Assembly: GCA_963556255.1 (NCBI GenBank)
Contig: OY744610.1
Span: 9,888,777 to 9,952,776 of the forward strand
Direction: 5' to 3'
Length of the DNA: 64,000 bases
Source: Allolobophora icterica
Taxonomy: Eukaryota > Annelida > Clitellata > Crassiclitellata > Lumbricidae
The notes beneath the pieces were generated by a model. It was not told the origin of the DNA, did no database searches, and worked only from the letters and a program-made list of their open reading frames with translations. Below are positions 1 through 10,951 of this stretch, in pieces. Each line of letters begins with the position of its first letter. Positions within the stretch are counted from its first letter, which is position 1. The translations under genes and the position numbers were made by a program.

Positions 1-640
1 TTCAAAATCAGCTTAAGACTGATAACTTCAAATTGCTAACCGGTGGTCGAAACGGTGAGCGCCTCGTCTCTCTAAAACAACGGTATGTTATGCTGAAGTT
101 ATGGTGAGAATTCAATGATGTTCTCACAAAATAATGGGCTTCAAATGTCCTTCATTTGGGTCTTTGCTTTTGGGACTGTAACCCCTTCTTATGGGTTGAA
201 TGGTACAATAAGTTTCCAGTTTTAGAGGACATCTTGTGGCTGCCAGGACCGTAACGGTTGGCTTCGACCTTATAATATTATATTCCTGATAAACACTAGA
301 AAGGTTTTGTATATAATAGGACGTTTGGAGGGATACCAACAGTTTATCGGTATCTTATGGTATCGAAGGCCGTTGCAAGGAGAAGGAAGAAATTGTTTAT
401 AGTTTTCACTGTTTGATAACATTGTTACTAATGTCTGAAGTGAGCGATACCGAAACGTTTCAGTAATTAACCTTTTATTGAAGTAAGTGAGGTATTTATA
501 ACGTCTGAAATAACTTATTTGAAGGTGTTCAACGAGAGCCAACAATTCATCCAGTATACTATGTTTAACGACATTTGTGGCTGTGTTTGACGTCGACCTC
601 GCATGTGATTATATATAAGAGCAGAATATTAACTGAATTG
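1..640. other. Non-coding stretch, no gene seen
   Basis: No coding pattern is visible; the open frames are short and lack domain-like composition. Around 216-270 lies a diverged copy of a dispersed motif (core CATCTTGTGGCTGCCAG) that recurs near 6660, 17355, 27190, 33815, 37545, 37850 and 42785. Confidence 0.5.
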
Positions 641-716
641 TAATTGAACATTTATATAGCGCCGCTCAAAGAGTAAAACAAATCCGAAGCACTCTCAGCA
701 TTAGCCTATACTATGA
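640..716 (-). repeat. LINE 3' tail fragment
   Basis: Read on the minus strand it runs from a GAGTGCTTC-like block to GGCGCTATATAAAT followed by an A/T-rich end. The same tail layout follows recognisable LINE reverse-transcriptase C-termini at 23965-24180 (minus) and 13395-13775 (plus), so this is most likely a 5'-truncated LINE end. No coding part survives. Confidence 0.45.
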
Positions 717-837
717 CGCTAAAAGTCAGGAACAACTAGTCTACGGCGAGCGGGAAATAGAGTAATGGCAGCAGTACGCGTTTCGATTCCCGCAACCCCC
801 TCTGGCGGGAGCTTTGCCTGGCTGCCAAAACGTGTGT

Positions 838-940
838 TTAGTTAAGATATTGATAATTATTGTACTGTCATGTCTGTAATCTTACTGCGTTTGTCGGTTT
901 GAATTAATAAAGAAAAAGATTATTATTATAATTATTGTTA
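838..940 (+). repeat. Dispersed repeat end with ATT-rich tail
   Basis: The block containing GTTTAGTTAAGATATTGATA and ending in an ATTATT-rich tail recurs in part at 1037-1070, and on the opposite strand near 34720-34795 and 16080-16140. The A/T microsatellite tail suggests a retroposed SINE or LINE end. The family is not recognised. Confidence 0.5.
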
Positions 941-1067
941 CATCGCAAGCTAAATATAGAGATTTCTAAAGCGTCTAAAAGAAACTTAGTCTCCTTTAAA
1001 GATGGTCAGTCGAAACAAAAGCAAAAGCAAATATCTGTTTAGTTAAGATATTGATAATTGTACTGTC

Positions 1068-1135
1068 ATAAGTAGTAGAGAACTGGATAGACTAGGCCAT
1101 TTGACCAATCCTAGGTTCAAATCCCCTCCTAGTAG
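1068..1135 (+). repeat. Possible tRNA-like SINE head
   Basis: A box-B-like block (TAGGTTCAAATCCC) lies about 40 bases after a weaker box-A-like block (GTAGAGAACTGG). This is the spacing of tRNA-derived promoters, but box A is poor and no second copy was found in the window, so the call is tentative. Confidence 0.25.
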
Positions 1136-1263
1136 GTTCAAAAACAGTTTTTATCCTCAGCGTGCACAAACCTATAGACACGGGTAAAATAAAATCAACC
1201 AATAACTAGGTAAAAGGCTAATCCAGCATGCACAAACCTATTGACCGCCGGCTTATCCTGAAA

Positions 1264-1334
1264 CTGCTGGAAATCCCTGTAGTATCACGCGCTCCACTAA
1301 CTCATAGCGTAATTGTTGGGACAATACCGTCTCT
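1264..1334 (+). repeat. 71-bp direct repeat, left copy
   Basis: This matches 2217-2287 at 67 of 71 positions in direct orientation (four substitutions, no gaps). The right copy ends just before the TATA box upstream of the polymerase relic. It may be a terminal or subterminal repeat of the Polinton-like element, or an older tandem duplication. Confidence 0.8.
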
Positions 1335-1335
1335 C

Positions 1336-2049
1336 TATACGCCTCCCTTCGTAGTTATAAACGGGCAAAAAACCTAGCAACACGTGGTTGTTTCGCCTTC
1401 GAGCAATACGTAAACGAATCCGGGTGATAAAAATATCATACAGACTCAGCATATGAAAACGATAGAACAATGAATCTCTTTTACGGGCGTTGAAGCTGAC
1501 ACTATGAGAATGTCCGTCTCTTTAACCGTCTCTCCATACGCCTCCCTTCATTCTGTCCGTCTAGCGAGGCCTACCCATTCTCTATTAAATGCTTTGCTTC
1601 ACCATAAGCACCATAGACGATAAGCTATTCATTCATCCATCCATCCTTCCATCCGTTACAAGTTCTTTGTGCTTGTTTTACAACGAATATAGAATTCCGT
1701 TAAGAGATTTATTAAATAAACCGCATAGGCCTACAATGTAGCGATATAATATAATAGATCGTCCTCTGAGAAAGCGAGTTCATTGATCAGCTAGATGGAA
1801 ACCAGTAAACACGTCGTCGTCTTAAACATCCGCATAAGGTATGTTATATAAAAAAAGAGTTATATTTTTTAATTAAATGTACCAGTCTACCTTTGTCTTC
1901 CGAATCCTCTCACGAATCTTCACCAACTCGTGTTCTTTTCTCCCAATATTCGTGGGTCTTTCGTTCGTCAGGCTCTGTATGAAATTTTGATGCTCATCAC
2001 CCATCTTCACAGAAATCTGTCACGCCTCGGCCAAATATGTTTTGAAAAA
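1336..2049. other. Non-coding leader of the polymerase element
   Basis: No gene is seen. A 20-odd-base block (ACGCCTCCCTTC core) occurs twice, near 1337 and 1537, and a short CATC tract lies near 1636. It sits between the two copies of the 71-bp direct repeat and so is probably part of the same mobile element. Confidence 0.35.
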
Positions 2050-2086
2050 GACCCTGTCACGCTTCGTCTGAATTTGTGACAGGGTC
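2050..2086. repeat. Hairpin upstream of polymerase relic
   Basis: Perfect 11-bp arms GACCCTGTCAC and GTGACAGGGTC are separated by 15 bases. It lies about 230 bases before a TATA-like box. It could be a cruciform regulatory site or part of the element end; the sequence alone does not decide. Confidence 0.6.
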
Positions 2087-2216
2087 CATGGTCACACCAC
2101 ATTATTATATACTCTCGGCCGGCGCACATTCATGATCACGAGTTATCGGAATAAAGTGAACGTTTGTTTAACGCCAACGCAGGCAGACTCATCGTCACGA
2201 GAGGGAACAACGTAGT

Positions 2217-2287
2217 CTGCTGGAAATCCCTGTAGGATCACGCGCTCCACTAACTCGTAGCGTAATCGTTGGAACAATACCGTCTCT
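2217..2287 (+). repeat. 71-bp direct repeat, right copy
   Basis: Partner of 1264-1334, 67 of 71 identical. It ends about 25 bases before the TATA-like box. Confidence 0.8.
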
Positions 2288-2312
2288 GTGCCGTCGTCGT
2301 CACACTTTTTTG

Positions 2313-2322
2313 TATATATAAA
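2313..2322 (+). promoter_or_regulatory. TATA box-like element
   Basis: TATATATAAA lies 55-64 bases before the ATG at 2377 that opens the SAP-like reading frame. The spacing would put transcription start near 2345 and leave a short leader. The ATG at 2323 directly abuts the box and is unlikely to be used. Confidence 0.4.
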
Positions 2323-2376
2323 ATGTATGAAAATATTTTCTTAAAACAGCTTAAAGGAACATCACTCCAATATAAA

Positions 2377-2808
2377 ATGGAATACTCGAAGAAAACTGTT
2401 ATTGAATTAAGAAAAATCGCCAAGCAGAGCGGCTTGGTCGGATATACGAGACTACGGAGAGCGGAGTTGATTGCTAAAATTGAAGCTAACGAAACCCAAA
2501 CACTAATCCCCTCACATTTTGCACCAATCTCGCCTTATACCAGTTTGCAGATTGAAATCCCAACACAAGCACCCACACCAACCTCAACAGCACGAACAGT
2601 ATACAACAAAACTATGTTAGCGATTAATACATGTGTTAAGGCGATTGAAAGGAACATACCTAAGCAACCAATGAAAATCGTAAAGGAGAACTTTGGGGTA
2701 ATGAAAACAAAAATTACTTCATATTTTAGGAAAATAATTAATAAACCAAAGTTTGAAATCATCAAACGGCTTCAGCCATCAAGGGCTTCACGAAACAATA
2801 CACTGTAG
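2377..2808 (+). pseudogene. SAP-like N-terminal part of Polinton-type polymerase
   Basis: From the ATG at 2377 the frame starts with a roughly 35-residue helix-turn-helix-like stretch (IELRKIAKQSG then LRRAELIAKI) that resembles SAP or Rho-N nucleic-acid-binding motifs, followed by a low-complexity proline/threonine linker. Such a module is sometimes found at the N-terminus of polymerase proteins of Polinton and adintovirus-like elements. The frame stops at 2808. The polymerase-side frame is already open from about 2785, so a frameshift near 2770-2785 probably separates two parts of one original gene. The part before 2377 is open but has no suitable ATG. Confidence 0.55.
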
Positions 2809-5545
2809 AGGGCGCAAATGGTATTGATGCCACATCTTTTCTTAACACCGTTCGAGCGCAGGTGGTAGACTTGTTGTTAAAAAATCGTCAGACTAAGGTC
2901 AACTTTGTCCTTTCCTGCACAATGGAGCGCGTTGATATGAAGACTGGAGAAGTAGATGCTAAAGATTTTCCATTCGTTTCAAGGACTGAGGTGATTCTAG
3001 ACTCCACCGATGTAAGTGAAATTTATAGCAACGCGAAAGATAAAATTATTGCGTCGATGGCTACCTTCCAGATGCGTGGTAGTAATTGGAGACTCAGAGC
3101 GGTTCAAAAATTAGAAATCAACACGGTTGTTTATAAACCGCTGAAAGGTAGTTCTTACATTCCACTACCAAAATGTTTGGCGAGTAAAAAGGGAATAATT
3201 AATATGAAGAACGAAGACGAAGAATGCTTCAAGTGGTGTGTAATAAGAGACTTAACCCTGTTGTGAGACATTCAGAAAGAATTACGAAAGAATTAATCAA
3301 GCAGTCTGAGGAACTTAATTGGTCCGGCATCGAATTCCCCATAGCCCCGGATGCTAACGTGATAAGTAAGTTTGAGAGAAATAATAATATTAGTATTAAT
3401 GTTTTTGGTTATGAGAAAGATGTTAACCTATTCCCACTATATTTATCAAAGCATGAGAACGATCGGTGTGTAGATCTATTACTCATTTCTAACGGAGAAA
3501 AGAAGCATTATTGTTGGATAAAGAATTTCAACAGACTGATGGCGGTGCAAACAGACAAGTCCATTCATTCAATGCACTATTGTAAAAGATGTTTGCAGGG
3601 ATATAGAGAGCTAAGTTCTCTACACAAACACACCGAGTCCTGTTCCCAACACGACGCTCAAAAGATAGAACTTCCAGAACCGGGAACTATGTTGAGTTTT
3701 AAAAATTATTATAGAAAGATGAGAGTCCCTTTGTAGTTTACGCCGATTTCGAAAGTTTTATTAAACCTATAGACACTTGTCAACCAGATTCCAACATGTC
3801 CTACACCAACAAATACCAAAAACACGTTCCAAGTTCTTTCTGTTATTACATAAAATGTTTTGATGATGACTTATATTCGCGAGCCCCCGTAATGTTCACA
3901 GCGAAGAACGAAGGCGATGATGTAGCGCAGATATTTATAGACACTCTTATAGATGATATAAAAGATATTTACAAGCGATTTAAATTTCCAAAAGACATGA
4001 TATTCGGGAAGGAAGACAAGGAGCTATACGACTCGGCTACTGTTTGCCACATTTGCGAAGGCGAACTAGGCGATGATCGAGTTCGAGACCACTGTCATTT
4101 AACTGGAAAATATAGAGGGGCCGCTCATAAAATTTGTAATCTAAACTATAAAGTCCCTAAGTTTATCCTAGTACTGCTACATAATTTATCCGGATACGAC
4201 AGTCATTTATTCGTAAAGAAATTACGAGGCGATGATAACGAAAAGATTAACTGCATTCCTTGCAACGAAGAAAAGTACATCTCATTTAGCAGAGAAGTTG
4301 TGGTTGATAAGTTTGTGGGTAAAAAAAATAAGGAAGTAGAGGTTAAACGTGAATTACGTTTCATCGATAGTTTTCGATTTATGGCTTCGAGTCTCGACGC
4401 TTTATCGAGGAACCTAAGCAAAGACCAGTGTAAAAAAGCACTACTCTGGTAATCGGCTCGATCTCTTGCTTCGAAAAGGAGCGTATCCTTACGATTACGT
4501 CGATGCTATCGATCGACTGAACGAAACAGAACTGCCACCAAAGTCAGCATTCTATTCGAGACTTAACGACTCGGACATTAGCGATGAAGACTACAACCAT
4601 GCACGGGTGGTATGGAATGAATTCGGATTTAAAACGTTTAGAGAATACCACGATTTATGTAATATGTCCGATGTTCTCCTGCTCACCGATATCTTTGAGA
4701 ATTTTAGAGACGTGTGCTGCGAGAACTATGGTCTAGACCCAGCTTGGTATTATACTTCTCGGGGTCTTGCTTGGGACGCCGCATTAAAGTTGACTGGAGT
4801 AGAGTTGGAGTTGTTGAGCGATTATGATATGATACTAATGGTTAAACATGGGATAAGAGGCGGGGCTAGCACAATTTCACATCGTTATGGGCAGGCGAGC
4901 AATAAGTACATACCCTCGTTTGATGATAGCAAGCCTTCATCATTTATAGCCTATTTGGACGCTAACAATTTGTACGGATGGGCGATGTGTAAGAATCTAC
5001 CAACTCACGGGTTCCTGTGGATGGGTAATGATGAGCTAAACGACTGGAGATCAACGCCGAGTATAATAGAAGTGGACTTGGAATATCAAAGAGATTTGCA
5101 CGATCTTCACAACGACTATCCTCTTGCCCCTGAGAATATTACACCCGAATCTTCAACTGTGCCTAAACTCATTCCAAACATGAACGATAAAGTAAAGTAC
5201 ATAGTCCATTACGAAAATTAAAAGCTGTACGAAAGCCTAGGTTTGAAGATAACCAAAATTCATCGTGGAATTAAGTTTGAACAAAGTGCCTGGCTGAAAA
5301 ACTATATCGATCTAAATACCAGCCTGAGAACCAGAGCCACCAACGATTTTCAGAAAGACTTTTTCAAACTAATGAATAATAGTGTGTTTGGGAAGACGTG
5401 CGAAAACATAGAGTCTCGGGTAGACATAAAACTAGTTTCCAGCGAAAAGCAAGGTATAAAACTAGCGGCGAAAACGAGCTACGACACTCGAACTATTTTT
5501 GATGAAAACCCAATCGCCATTCACATGAAACGTACGAAACTCTAG
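2785..5545 (+). pseudogene. Protein-primed family-B DNA polymerase, Polinton/adintovirus type, broken
   Basis: Decayed DNA polymerase B gene in several frames: about 2785-3266, 3224-3736, 3735-4452, 4450-5221 and 5222-5545. Recognisable parts in order are an Exo I acidic motif (YADFES, about 3739-3756), an endonuclease VII-like Cys/His region (CHICEG, then DHCH, then CN; about 4045-4140), Exo II (NLSGYD), Exo III (YHDL plus downstream Asp), polymerase motif A (LDANNLYG, about 4960-4985) and motif B (NNSVFG). Frame breaks lie near 3230-3265, 3730 and 4445; an in-frame TAA sits at 5219-5221. The gene ends before motif C, where the repeat block beginning at 5540 joins, so the catalytic centre is incomplete. 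In intact elements this enzyme copies the element from a protein primer. No capsid, integrase, protease or packaging ATPase genes are present nearby, so only this end of the element remains. Confidence 0.9.
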
Positions 5546-6013
5546 AAAATAAAGGTCACTGAATTAGCGAAACGTAATGAGTCCTTTTATAGCATTGGAA
5601 TGACAAGCTTTTAAGGTGTCTAGACAATCTTATTTAAATGTCACTAGTGTCTGTGTTTCGCAATCGTTAAAGTAAAATCCAAACTTCTAAAGCGCCAATC
5701 GAAAGCCTAGCGCTGGGCACAAGCTGATTAACGACTGCTTCGTCAGGTCAGAGGGGCTTTCAGAAGTTAGTAAAAAGGAGGTCAGTGTCTGCTTTCCAGG
5801 GATCCAGATCAAAAGAGGTGGTAGAGAGCTGCTAAGGAGGGTGTCACTTACATCGACAAGAAAATGGAGGGTGGAAGATCAGGGTAGTATTCTTCTCTGT
5901 ACGAGCAGAGGCGGAGTTAGGAGCTGTGTAAATGAATCGGAGAGATTATATAGGCCTATTGCGCGAAAGTTGAGAGAATTAAAGATGTCGAAACAGACTC
6001 CTATGTTTTAGCA

Positions 6014-6125
6014 GTGCATATTTCAAAAACCTTTTTCTTCTCTGGTATTGCTGCTGAATGGCCTCAGCTGTTAGCGGCGCTATATAAATCTCCAAATACC
6101 ATAAAATGCAATATAATAACATGCA
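6014..6125 (+). repeat. LINE C-terminus and 3' tail, remnant
   Basis: The frame reads into a GLRTWSAAEWPQ-type ending, better preserved at 31500-31560, followed by GCGCTATATAAATCTCC and an A/T-rich stretch. This is the usual end of a CR1/L2-like LINE reading frame followed by its 3' UTR. Only the last few dozen residues survive. Confidence 0.5.
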
Positions 6126-6742
6126 TTAATACAAAACCTGACAAAGAATGGATACATAGTAGAGGGCTCTGTTTAAAGGCACATATTACAGCTCTAGACC
6201 GTAGACGTCTCCAGTCTTAATTAGCATTGTAGCTAAGCTCTTATATTAAAGTTTCAACCGTTGCTTTTGCAAGTGTGCGCTTAAATAGCAAAAGTTTCAA
6301 GCGTTTAAAAGGTGTCTTATTATAACCGCCCATTTTCGTAGTAGTTTCCGTTTTCTGAACTACATCTGGCGGCTGCTGGGATTATCCAGCCAGCAAGAGT
6401 GAAAGACATTTAATGGGTCAAATATGGGTAACTAATTGTTCTATACAGGAATGTTTTGGCAAGGTTCAAGTTTACTTTACACTGCTAGGGTGATATTAAT
6501 ATCTGATTATAACGTTTTGAACCCCGCTAAAAATTTTGCCTTTGTTACATTGTAAAAACCTACTCTTTAAATCCCTAAGAAGGTTAATTGTTTACTCATC
6601 AAAGAGGAAGTGCTTTACAACGTTACATTTAGTCGAGTATCTTACTAGTTTCTAGTTTCTAGCGACATCTTGTGACTGCCAGAGCCGTTGATGTCAACCT
6701 TAGAAGAAAAGAGAAGAAAATCCCCTTAAGCGCGACCTGAGG

Positions 6743-6995
6743 CAGCCATGGGTATGAAATGCTAACGACTTCATTTTCTTAGCCTCGGCATATGTGAGCG
6801 GGTGGTCAGTCCTCTCCCTCACCGTATCATTTCCCCACTGACAATAATCGGTTAATGTAGTCGTTATGGCTAAGTTGGTTAGGGACGAAGGTGGAGCAAA
6901 AATCTCGATATAGATTTCAGCAATAGTGGAAAATTGAACTTCCGACCTCTCGGTGAAAAGTCCAGCACAATACCTACTACGCTGTTGTGCAGTCA
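6743..6995 (-). repeat. tRNA-Asp-like SINE
   Basis: Reverse-strand copy of the SINE seen complete at 50124-50365. It has an AGCGTAGTAGG-like box A, a box-B region in GGTCGGAAGTTCAATTTTCC and the shared body ending in GAAGTCGTTAGCATTTCATACC. It lies inside duplicated block A; in copy B only a short fragment of it remains (about 33865-33906). Confidence 0.75.
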
Positions 6996-6999
6996 ATTT

Positions 7000-7660
7000 G
7001 CCTTAACAAGCTTAAGTTAAAAAAGAACCAGTTTCTGAAACGTATTAAACGATGGATGAATCCAGAGTTTAACCACACCTTAAGGCAACAAAGGTCGTTC
7101 ACGTATGCAGGTATTAGTTTGAACAATTCTAACCGTTCGTATGGTATAATGCAGCTCGCAGCGTGATCATGATGAATACAGAGCTGCTCTTCTGCTGCCT
7201 CCTCGTATAATGGCGAATATCACAATAATTCTGAACAGTTCTCACAGTTTGAATGGCATAACATCTAAATTATAACGTAACGATTTCAAGAAGCTGGGTT
7301 TCACCTCCTTTTACGTGATGGCCGCCAATATAATCATTAGCAAAAAAACAACACTTGTACACCTCCTTTTACGTGAATTTAAAGTTATATAAACTTAAGT
7401 GGAACGGTGTAATTGATTCGGCTATTATTATGAAAGCTATTTTGTCATATAAATACGAACGGTGAGAACTATTAAAAATATAGGCCTAATTAGAGACCTT
7501 ATACTATGTAATCAAGACTCCATTAATCCATACGTGCGATGAGAACTGTTCAGAATAAATTCTGTCGAATTTTTCGCCATAATTATATAGATGTCGATTA
7601 CATTTTTCATTTTTGACCTCTTCAGAAGCATTGCCATGTATACTGGAACTCGCAGTACAA
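7000..7660. other. Non-coding stretch missing from the duplicate
   Basis: No gene is seen. CACCTCCTTTTACGTG occurs twice (about 7304 and 7362), and a related CCCCCTTTTACGT appears near 44075, so part of it is a dispersed repeat. It is absent from copy B of the duplicated block. Confidence 0.4.
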
Positions 7661-7662
7661 AA

Positions 7663-7816
7663 GGCAGACAGGCGGGCGGGCAGGCAGGCAGGCAGGCGGG
7701 CGGGCGGGCGGGCGGGCGGGCGGGCGGGCGGGCGGGCAGGCGGGCAGGCAGGCAGACAGGCGGGCGGGAGGGCAGGTAGGCAGGCTGGCGGGCGGGCGGG
7801 CGGGCAGGCAGGCAGC
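7663..7816 (+). repeat. GGCA/GGCG tetranucleotide minisatellite
   Basis: Interrupted array of GGCA, GGCG, GACA and GGTA units over about 150 bases. It yields long glycine/arginine/alanine open frames on both strands that are artefacts. A shorter version is at 33905-33945 in the duplicate block. Confidence 0.95.
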
Positions 7817-8436
7817 TATAATGAGCGTCTTAGAGTCTGCCCTGAACGCACAAACGATCAATCGCAGTCGGTCACAATAACACGATTACACTGAGTTGTT
7901 CCTATTAACAGTTCAGCGAGTAGCAGTTACTGCAGTAGCAGTTAGGCCACAGCAAATCGTAGCCGTTGTACAACGTCCTTAGAGGGTTCTTAAAAATGCA
8001 CAGTGACCTTTGCACTGATACCAAGCCACGTGCTTATAACTGGGAATGACATAGCCGTCTCAGTAGCCCATGTCATTAAACGTTGATGAAAGTTACCATA
8101 TGAAATAAAACGATTTCCAATAATTGGACACCTTTTATTAAAGTTATAATTGTTCTATTATTATCGTGAATTGTGTTCAGCAATAATTGCTATTATGCAA
8201 TTTGACTGTCTCCCTTGAAGTAGGCCTAAGTAAGGAACTATTATGCTTATAATTATTAAGAGAGATGTTCATGATATAGATACTTGTAAGTATATTGTAG
8301 CTCTATGGCAGAAGAATATGATAGCCAAATAACAAGGATTGCACTATACTCTAATTGCGTTCCATCACTTTTGCATACACCTCAAACTTACTTTATGAAA
8401 GTATAAAGCGAACCTGTCTTTGTATGAGTGTCTGTG

Positions 8437-8642
8437 TCTATCTGTCTGTCTGTCTGTCTGTCTGTCTGCATGTCTGTTCATGATGGCTGTATGGACAATG
8501 GTAGAGGATTACACTGCCACTGCCATTTGTAAATTTATGGCAGAGAGAGAGAGAGAGAGACGGAGACAGAGACAGAGAGACACAGACAGACAGACAGACA
8601 GATAGAGAGGCAGACAGAGACAGAGAGACAGAGAGAGAGACG
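8437..8642 (+). repeat. CTGT array, 80-base core, GA/CAGA array
   Basis: A (CTGT)n tract is followed by a conserved core (from TTCATGATGGCTG through GAGGATTACACTGCCACTGCC to ATGGCAGAG) and then GAGA and CAGACAGA tracts. The right-hand tract is the reverse complement of the left-hand one, so the unit has microsatellite inverted ends. The same arrangement occurs at 34950-35300 and 36090-36760. Confidence 0.85.
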
Positions 8643-9083
8643 AACATTGGACCGAATTATACATTATGTATTGATAGTTGTGTTAAAACTACATCTTTCA
8701 GTTTGTCTTGCTCCTATAATGGCGACAATTTCTACAATACTTTAGGTTTTAAAAGAAACAGTCGTAGGCCTACATCAGTAGTTTTCACATATTTTGACAG
8801 AAAAGTACACAAATATTATGGTTTTGCCATTGCGCCATCCAACTGCGGATTCCTCTGAGCAGTTCGCGACACTTACGTTGGGAAAGACTGTTCGAATTAC
8901 ACACCTTTAATTGCATGCATCATTGCGGTATAATAATTATCAATTGTGTTTAATCGCTAGATCGGTTAATATCTATGGTAACCATATAATATGTCGTTAA
9001 ACATTGGAATACAATAATTATTATAATTCCTCTCTGTTCCTACATTTCAAAAGAGCAGTTCTTTAAGATACCCCGAGAAGCAG

Positions 9084-9335
9084 TCATGGGTATATGAAGT
9101 GCTACCGACTTCATTTTCTTAGCCTCGGCATACTAATGCGGGTGGCCAGTACTATCTTTCGCCAGTTCTTCTTCCCATCGACAGTGTTCGGTTAGCATAT
9201 TCATTCTGGCCGGGTTGGCCAGGTGGCGCAGAAATCTCGGCCAAAATTTCTGCCATGGCGGGGATTTGAACCCCAAACCCTCGGTTAACAGTGATCTCCT
9301 TTCCAGTTAGTAATCGACAGTGCATCTCTATCTAA
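9084..9335 (-). repeat. tRNA-Asp-like SINE
   Basis: Reverse-strand copy. On the minus strand GGTTTGGGGTTCAAATCCCC is a good box B, and the body ends with GAAGTCGGTAGCACTTCATA. A conserved extension on the 3' side (TTCAAAAGAGCAGTTC, 9048-9065) also appears at 30023 and 35705, so the family may be longer than the tRNA body. Confidence 0.75.
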
Positions 9336-9339
9336 AGGA

Positions 9340-10090
9340 TTACGGTTCCATTTCACACGAAACGACGATCGAGTGAGAGACCTTGTGCATAATAATAACG
9401 CTTCACAGAAGTCAACAGATAAGATTATGCTATTAGATTAGAGTAGATACGGTGAGCTTTGATTTAGTAACGAGAGGTTAGATCAGTCTAGATTAGATTA
9501 GATTCAGTGTTGATTTTGGAGATGCCTTCAAAACCTTTACCGTAGTCATATTATGTTTACGCGTTCTCGACTGCCATTCTAGACAGCTACTGCAGTTGGC
9601 TAATTGCAGACCTTTCATTGGTGAAAAATTGTAACTGTTGCTACTAGCTTCAGTTACGACCGACTGCATCTGACGCACAAAGCATCAACCGATAGCGCAC
9701 CAAAACCAAGTCATAACCAAGTCAGTATAAGATAAGACACAGAGTATATGATACTTAGCAATATTAACACAGACAGAACAACAGCAAGGAGATCCATTAG
9801 AGTCCAAGTTTTCTCTGTCTCCTCATTCGACTATTTTTGAATAGCCTTTCCTAGCGTCTTGTTCTTGTGGAATGAGCTTCCATGGTGGTTGCAGGCGTTT
9901 AGACCAATATCAGGGATCCGATCCGCGTAGAATGGGTCTGACAAATTCAGGAAGTGCGAACTAATATCATGCATCAAAATATGGTACTTGATATAGCCTT
10001 CGACTGTTTCACGGTGAAACCATCAACAATGCTTTTCTTACACCTTTTTTCTAAAGACTAAGTTACGTGGGATTCACTGGAGATCACAGT
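9340..10090. other. Non-coding stretch
   Basis: No gene or recognised repeat apart from short AGATTAGATTAGA-type runs near 9435-9505. Confidence 0.4.
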
Positions 10091-10214
10091 GGACAATCAG
10101 CGCCAAGAACAGTTACTGCGCAGAAACAAACACAGCCGCTCCGCTGAATTTGGCTCTTAGTGGTCAAAGTTTGAACTACGTATCTTTACTCGTGACCATT
10201 GGAACTTTTCCGTA

Positions 10215-10330
10215 GCAACGGCAAGCGACCGGACGGTGCGGCGCTTGTCCCTTGGTCGCGAGGCAAATACATCGCCTAGGACGGCAATAATGTCCATACA
10301 TGTGCTGCCTCATACATCCACCTGACGTCG
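10215..10330 (+). pseudogene. RLE-type LINE endonuclease fragment
   Basis: The plus-strand frame reads RPDGAALVPWSRGKYIA, then a stop where a Trp is expected, then CAASYIHLTST. This aligns with the restriction-like endonuclease core of the LINE at 14621-15886 (RPDGLTLIPW... and WDVTV). Only about 35 residues are recognisable, so it is a small dead piece of a related element. Confidence 0.55.
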
Positions 10331-10334
10331 ACAC

Positions 10335-10940
10335 TTGATAAAATCGATGTATTTCTGTGGACTTTCAACGATATTTTTCTTTATCTGTGGACTATATCGT
10401 GGGACGATTTTTAGGTTGGCAATGGATTCGGTTGCTATTTGTCCAGCCGCTGCATTCGCGGTTCTGTTCCGCACCAAGCGAAATCAGTTTTATATTGTCA
10501 TCAAATTGACTTCATTCGGATATTATGTGCTTCGATGTAGTCTACTACATGCGCTCTTGTACATACACAAGAGATTGAAAAAGTTGAAAAAGTTGACTGA
10601 CAATAAAATATTTAGTTCCTATTTAAACTACTGATTTTTGTGTAAATATCTAAAATGCTTAAGTAAATGCACTGAACGCCATTCTCACTGGATTCGGATA
10701 CAACACACCATCCTTTCTTTTAAAATTGAAGCAAATGTAAGAACAGAATTTAATTAAAATATCTACAAAGCAAAAAGGAACAAACTAATTTTTAGATAAT
10801 TGAATTATGTAAACGAATTCTCTACGTTAAAAGAAAACAGGTTTATCAACAGTCGACTTGAAGTACATGTAGTAAACGCTAGGATATTAAACGAGATGTC
10901 GAAACTATTTAATAGAAATTGCCCCTATCGTTAATATAAT
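10335..10940. other. A/T-rich non-coding stretch
   Basis: A 99-codon open frame here has a weak hydrophobic character but no recognisable domain. The rest is A/T-rich 3' flank of the NHL gene on the minus strand. Confidence 0.35.
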
Positions 10941-10951
10941 TTACACTGGTT

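Larger units (their letters stand above)
5540..9310 (+). repeat. Duplicated block, copy A
   Basis: The block is collinear with 30850-35950, beginning at the shared CTCTAGAAAAT that also marks the truncation of the polymerase relic. Shared pieces in order: a LINE-like tail, the GCGCTATATAAATCTCC tail, a CTACATCTGGCGGCTGCTGG block, the tRNA-like SINE, a GGCA minisatellite, the CTGT/core/CAGA unit and a second SINE copy. Copy A has about 885 bases (about 6780-7665) missing from copy B, while copy B carries insertions at 31120, 31734 and about 33451. Confidence 0.85.

Noticed and set aside
2535..2765. Minus-strand frame over the SAP-like part
   Set aside because: Shadow of the plus-strand coding; hydrophobic composition arises from the reverse of lysine-rich codons.
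5540..9310. Remaining genes of the Polinton-like element (capsid, integrase, ATPase)
   Set aside because: The stretch consists of host repeats; none of these families is visible on either strand.
10335..10634. 99-codon open frame as a membrane protein gene
   Set aside because: No signal for a start or splice site and no domain; it follows a dead LINE fragment.
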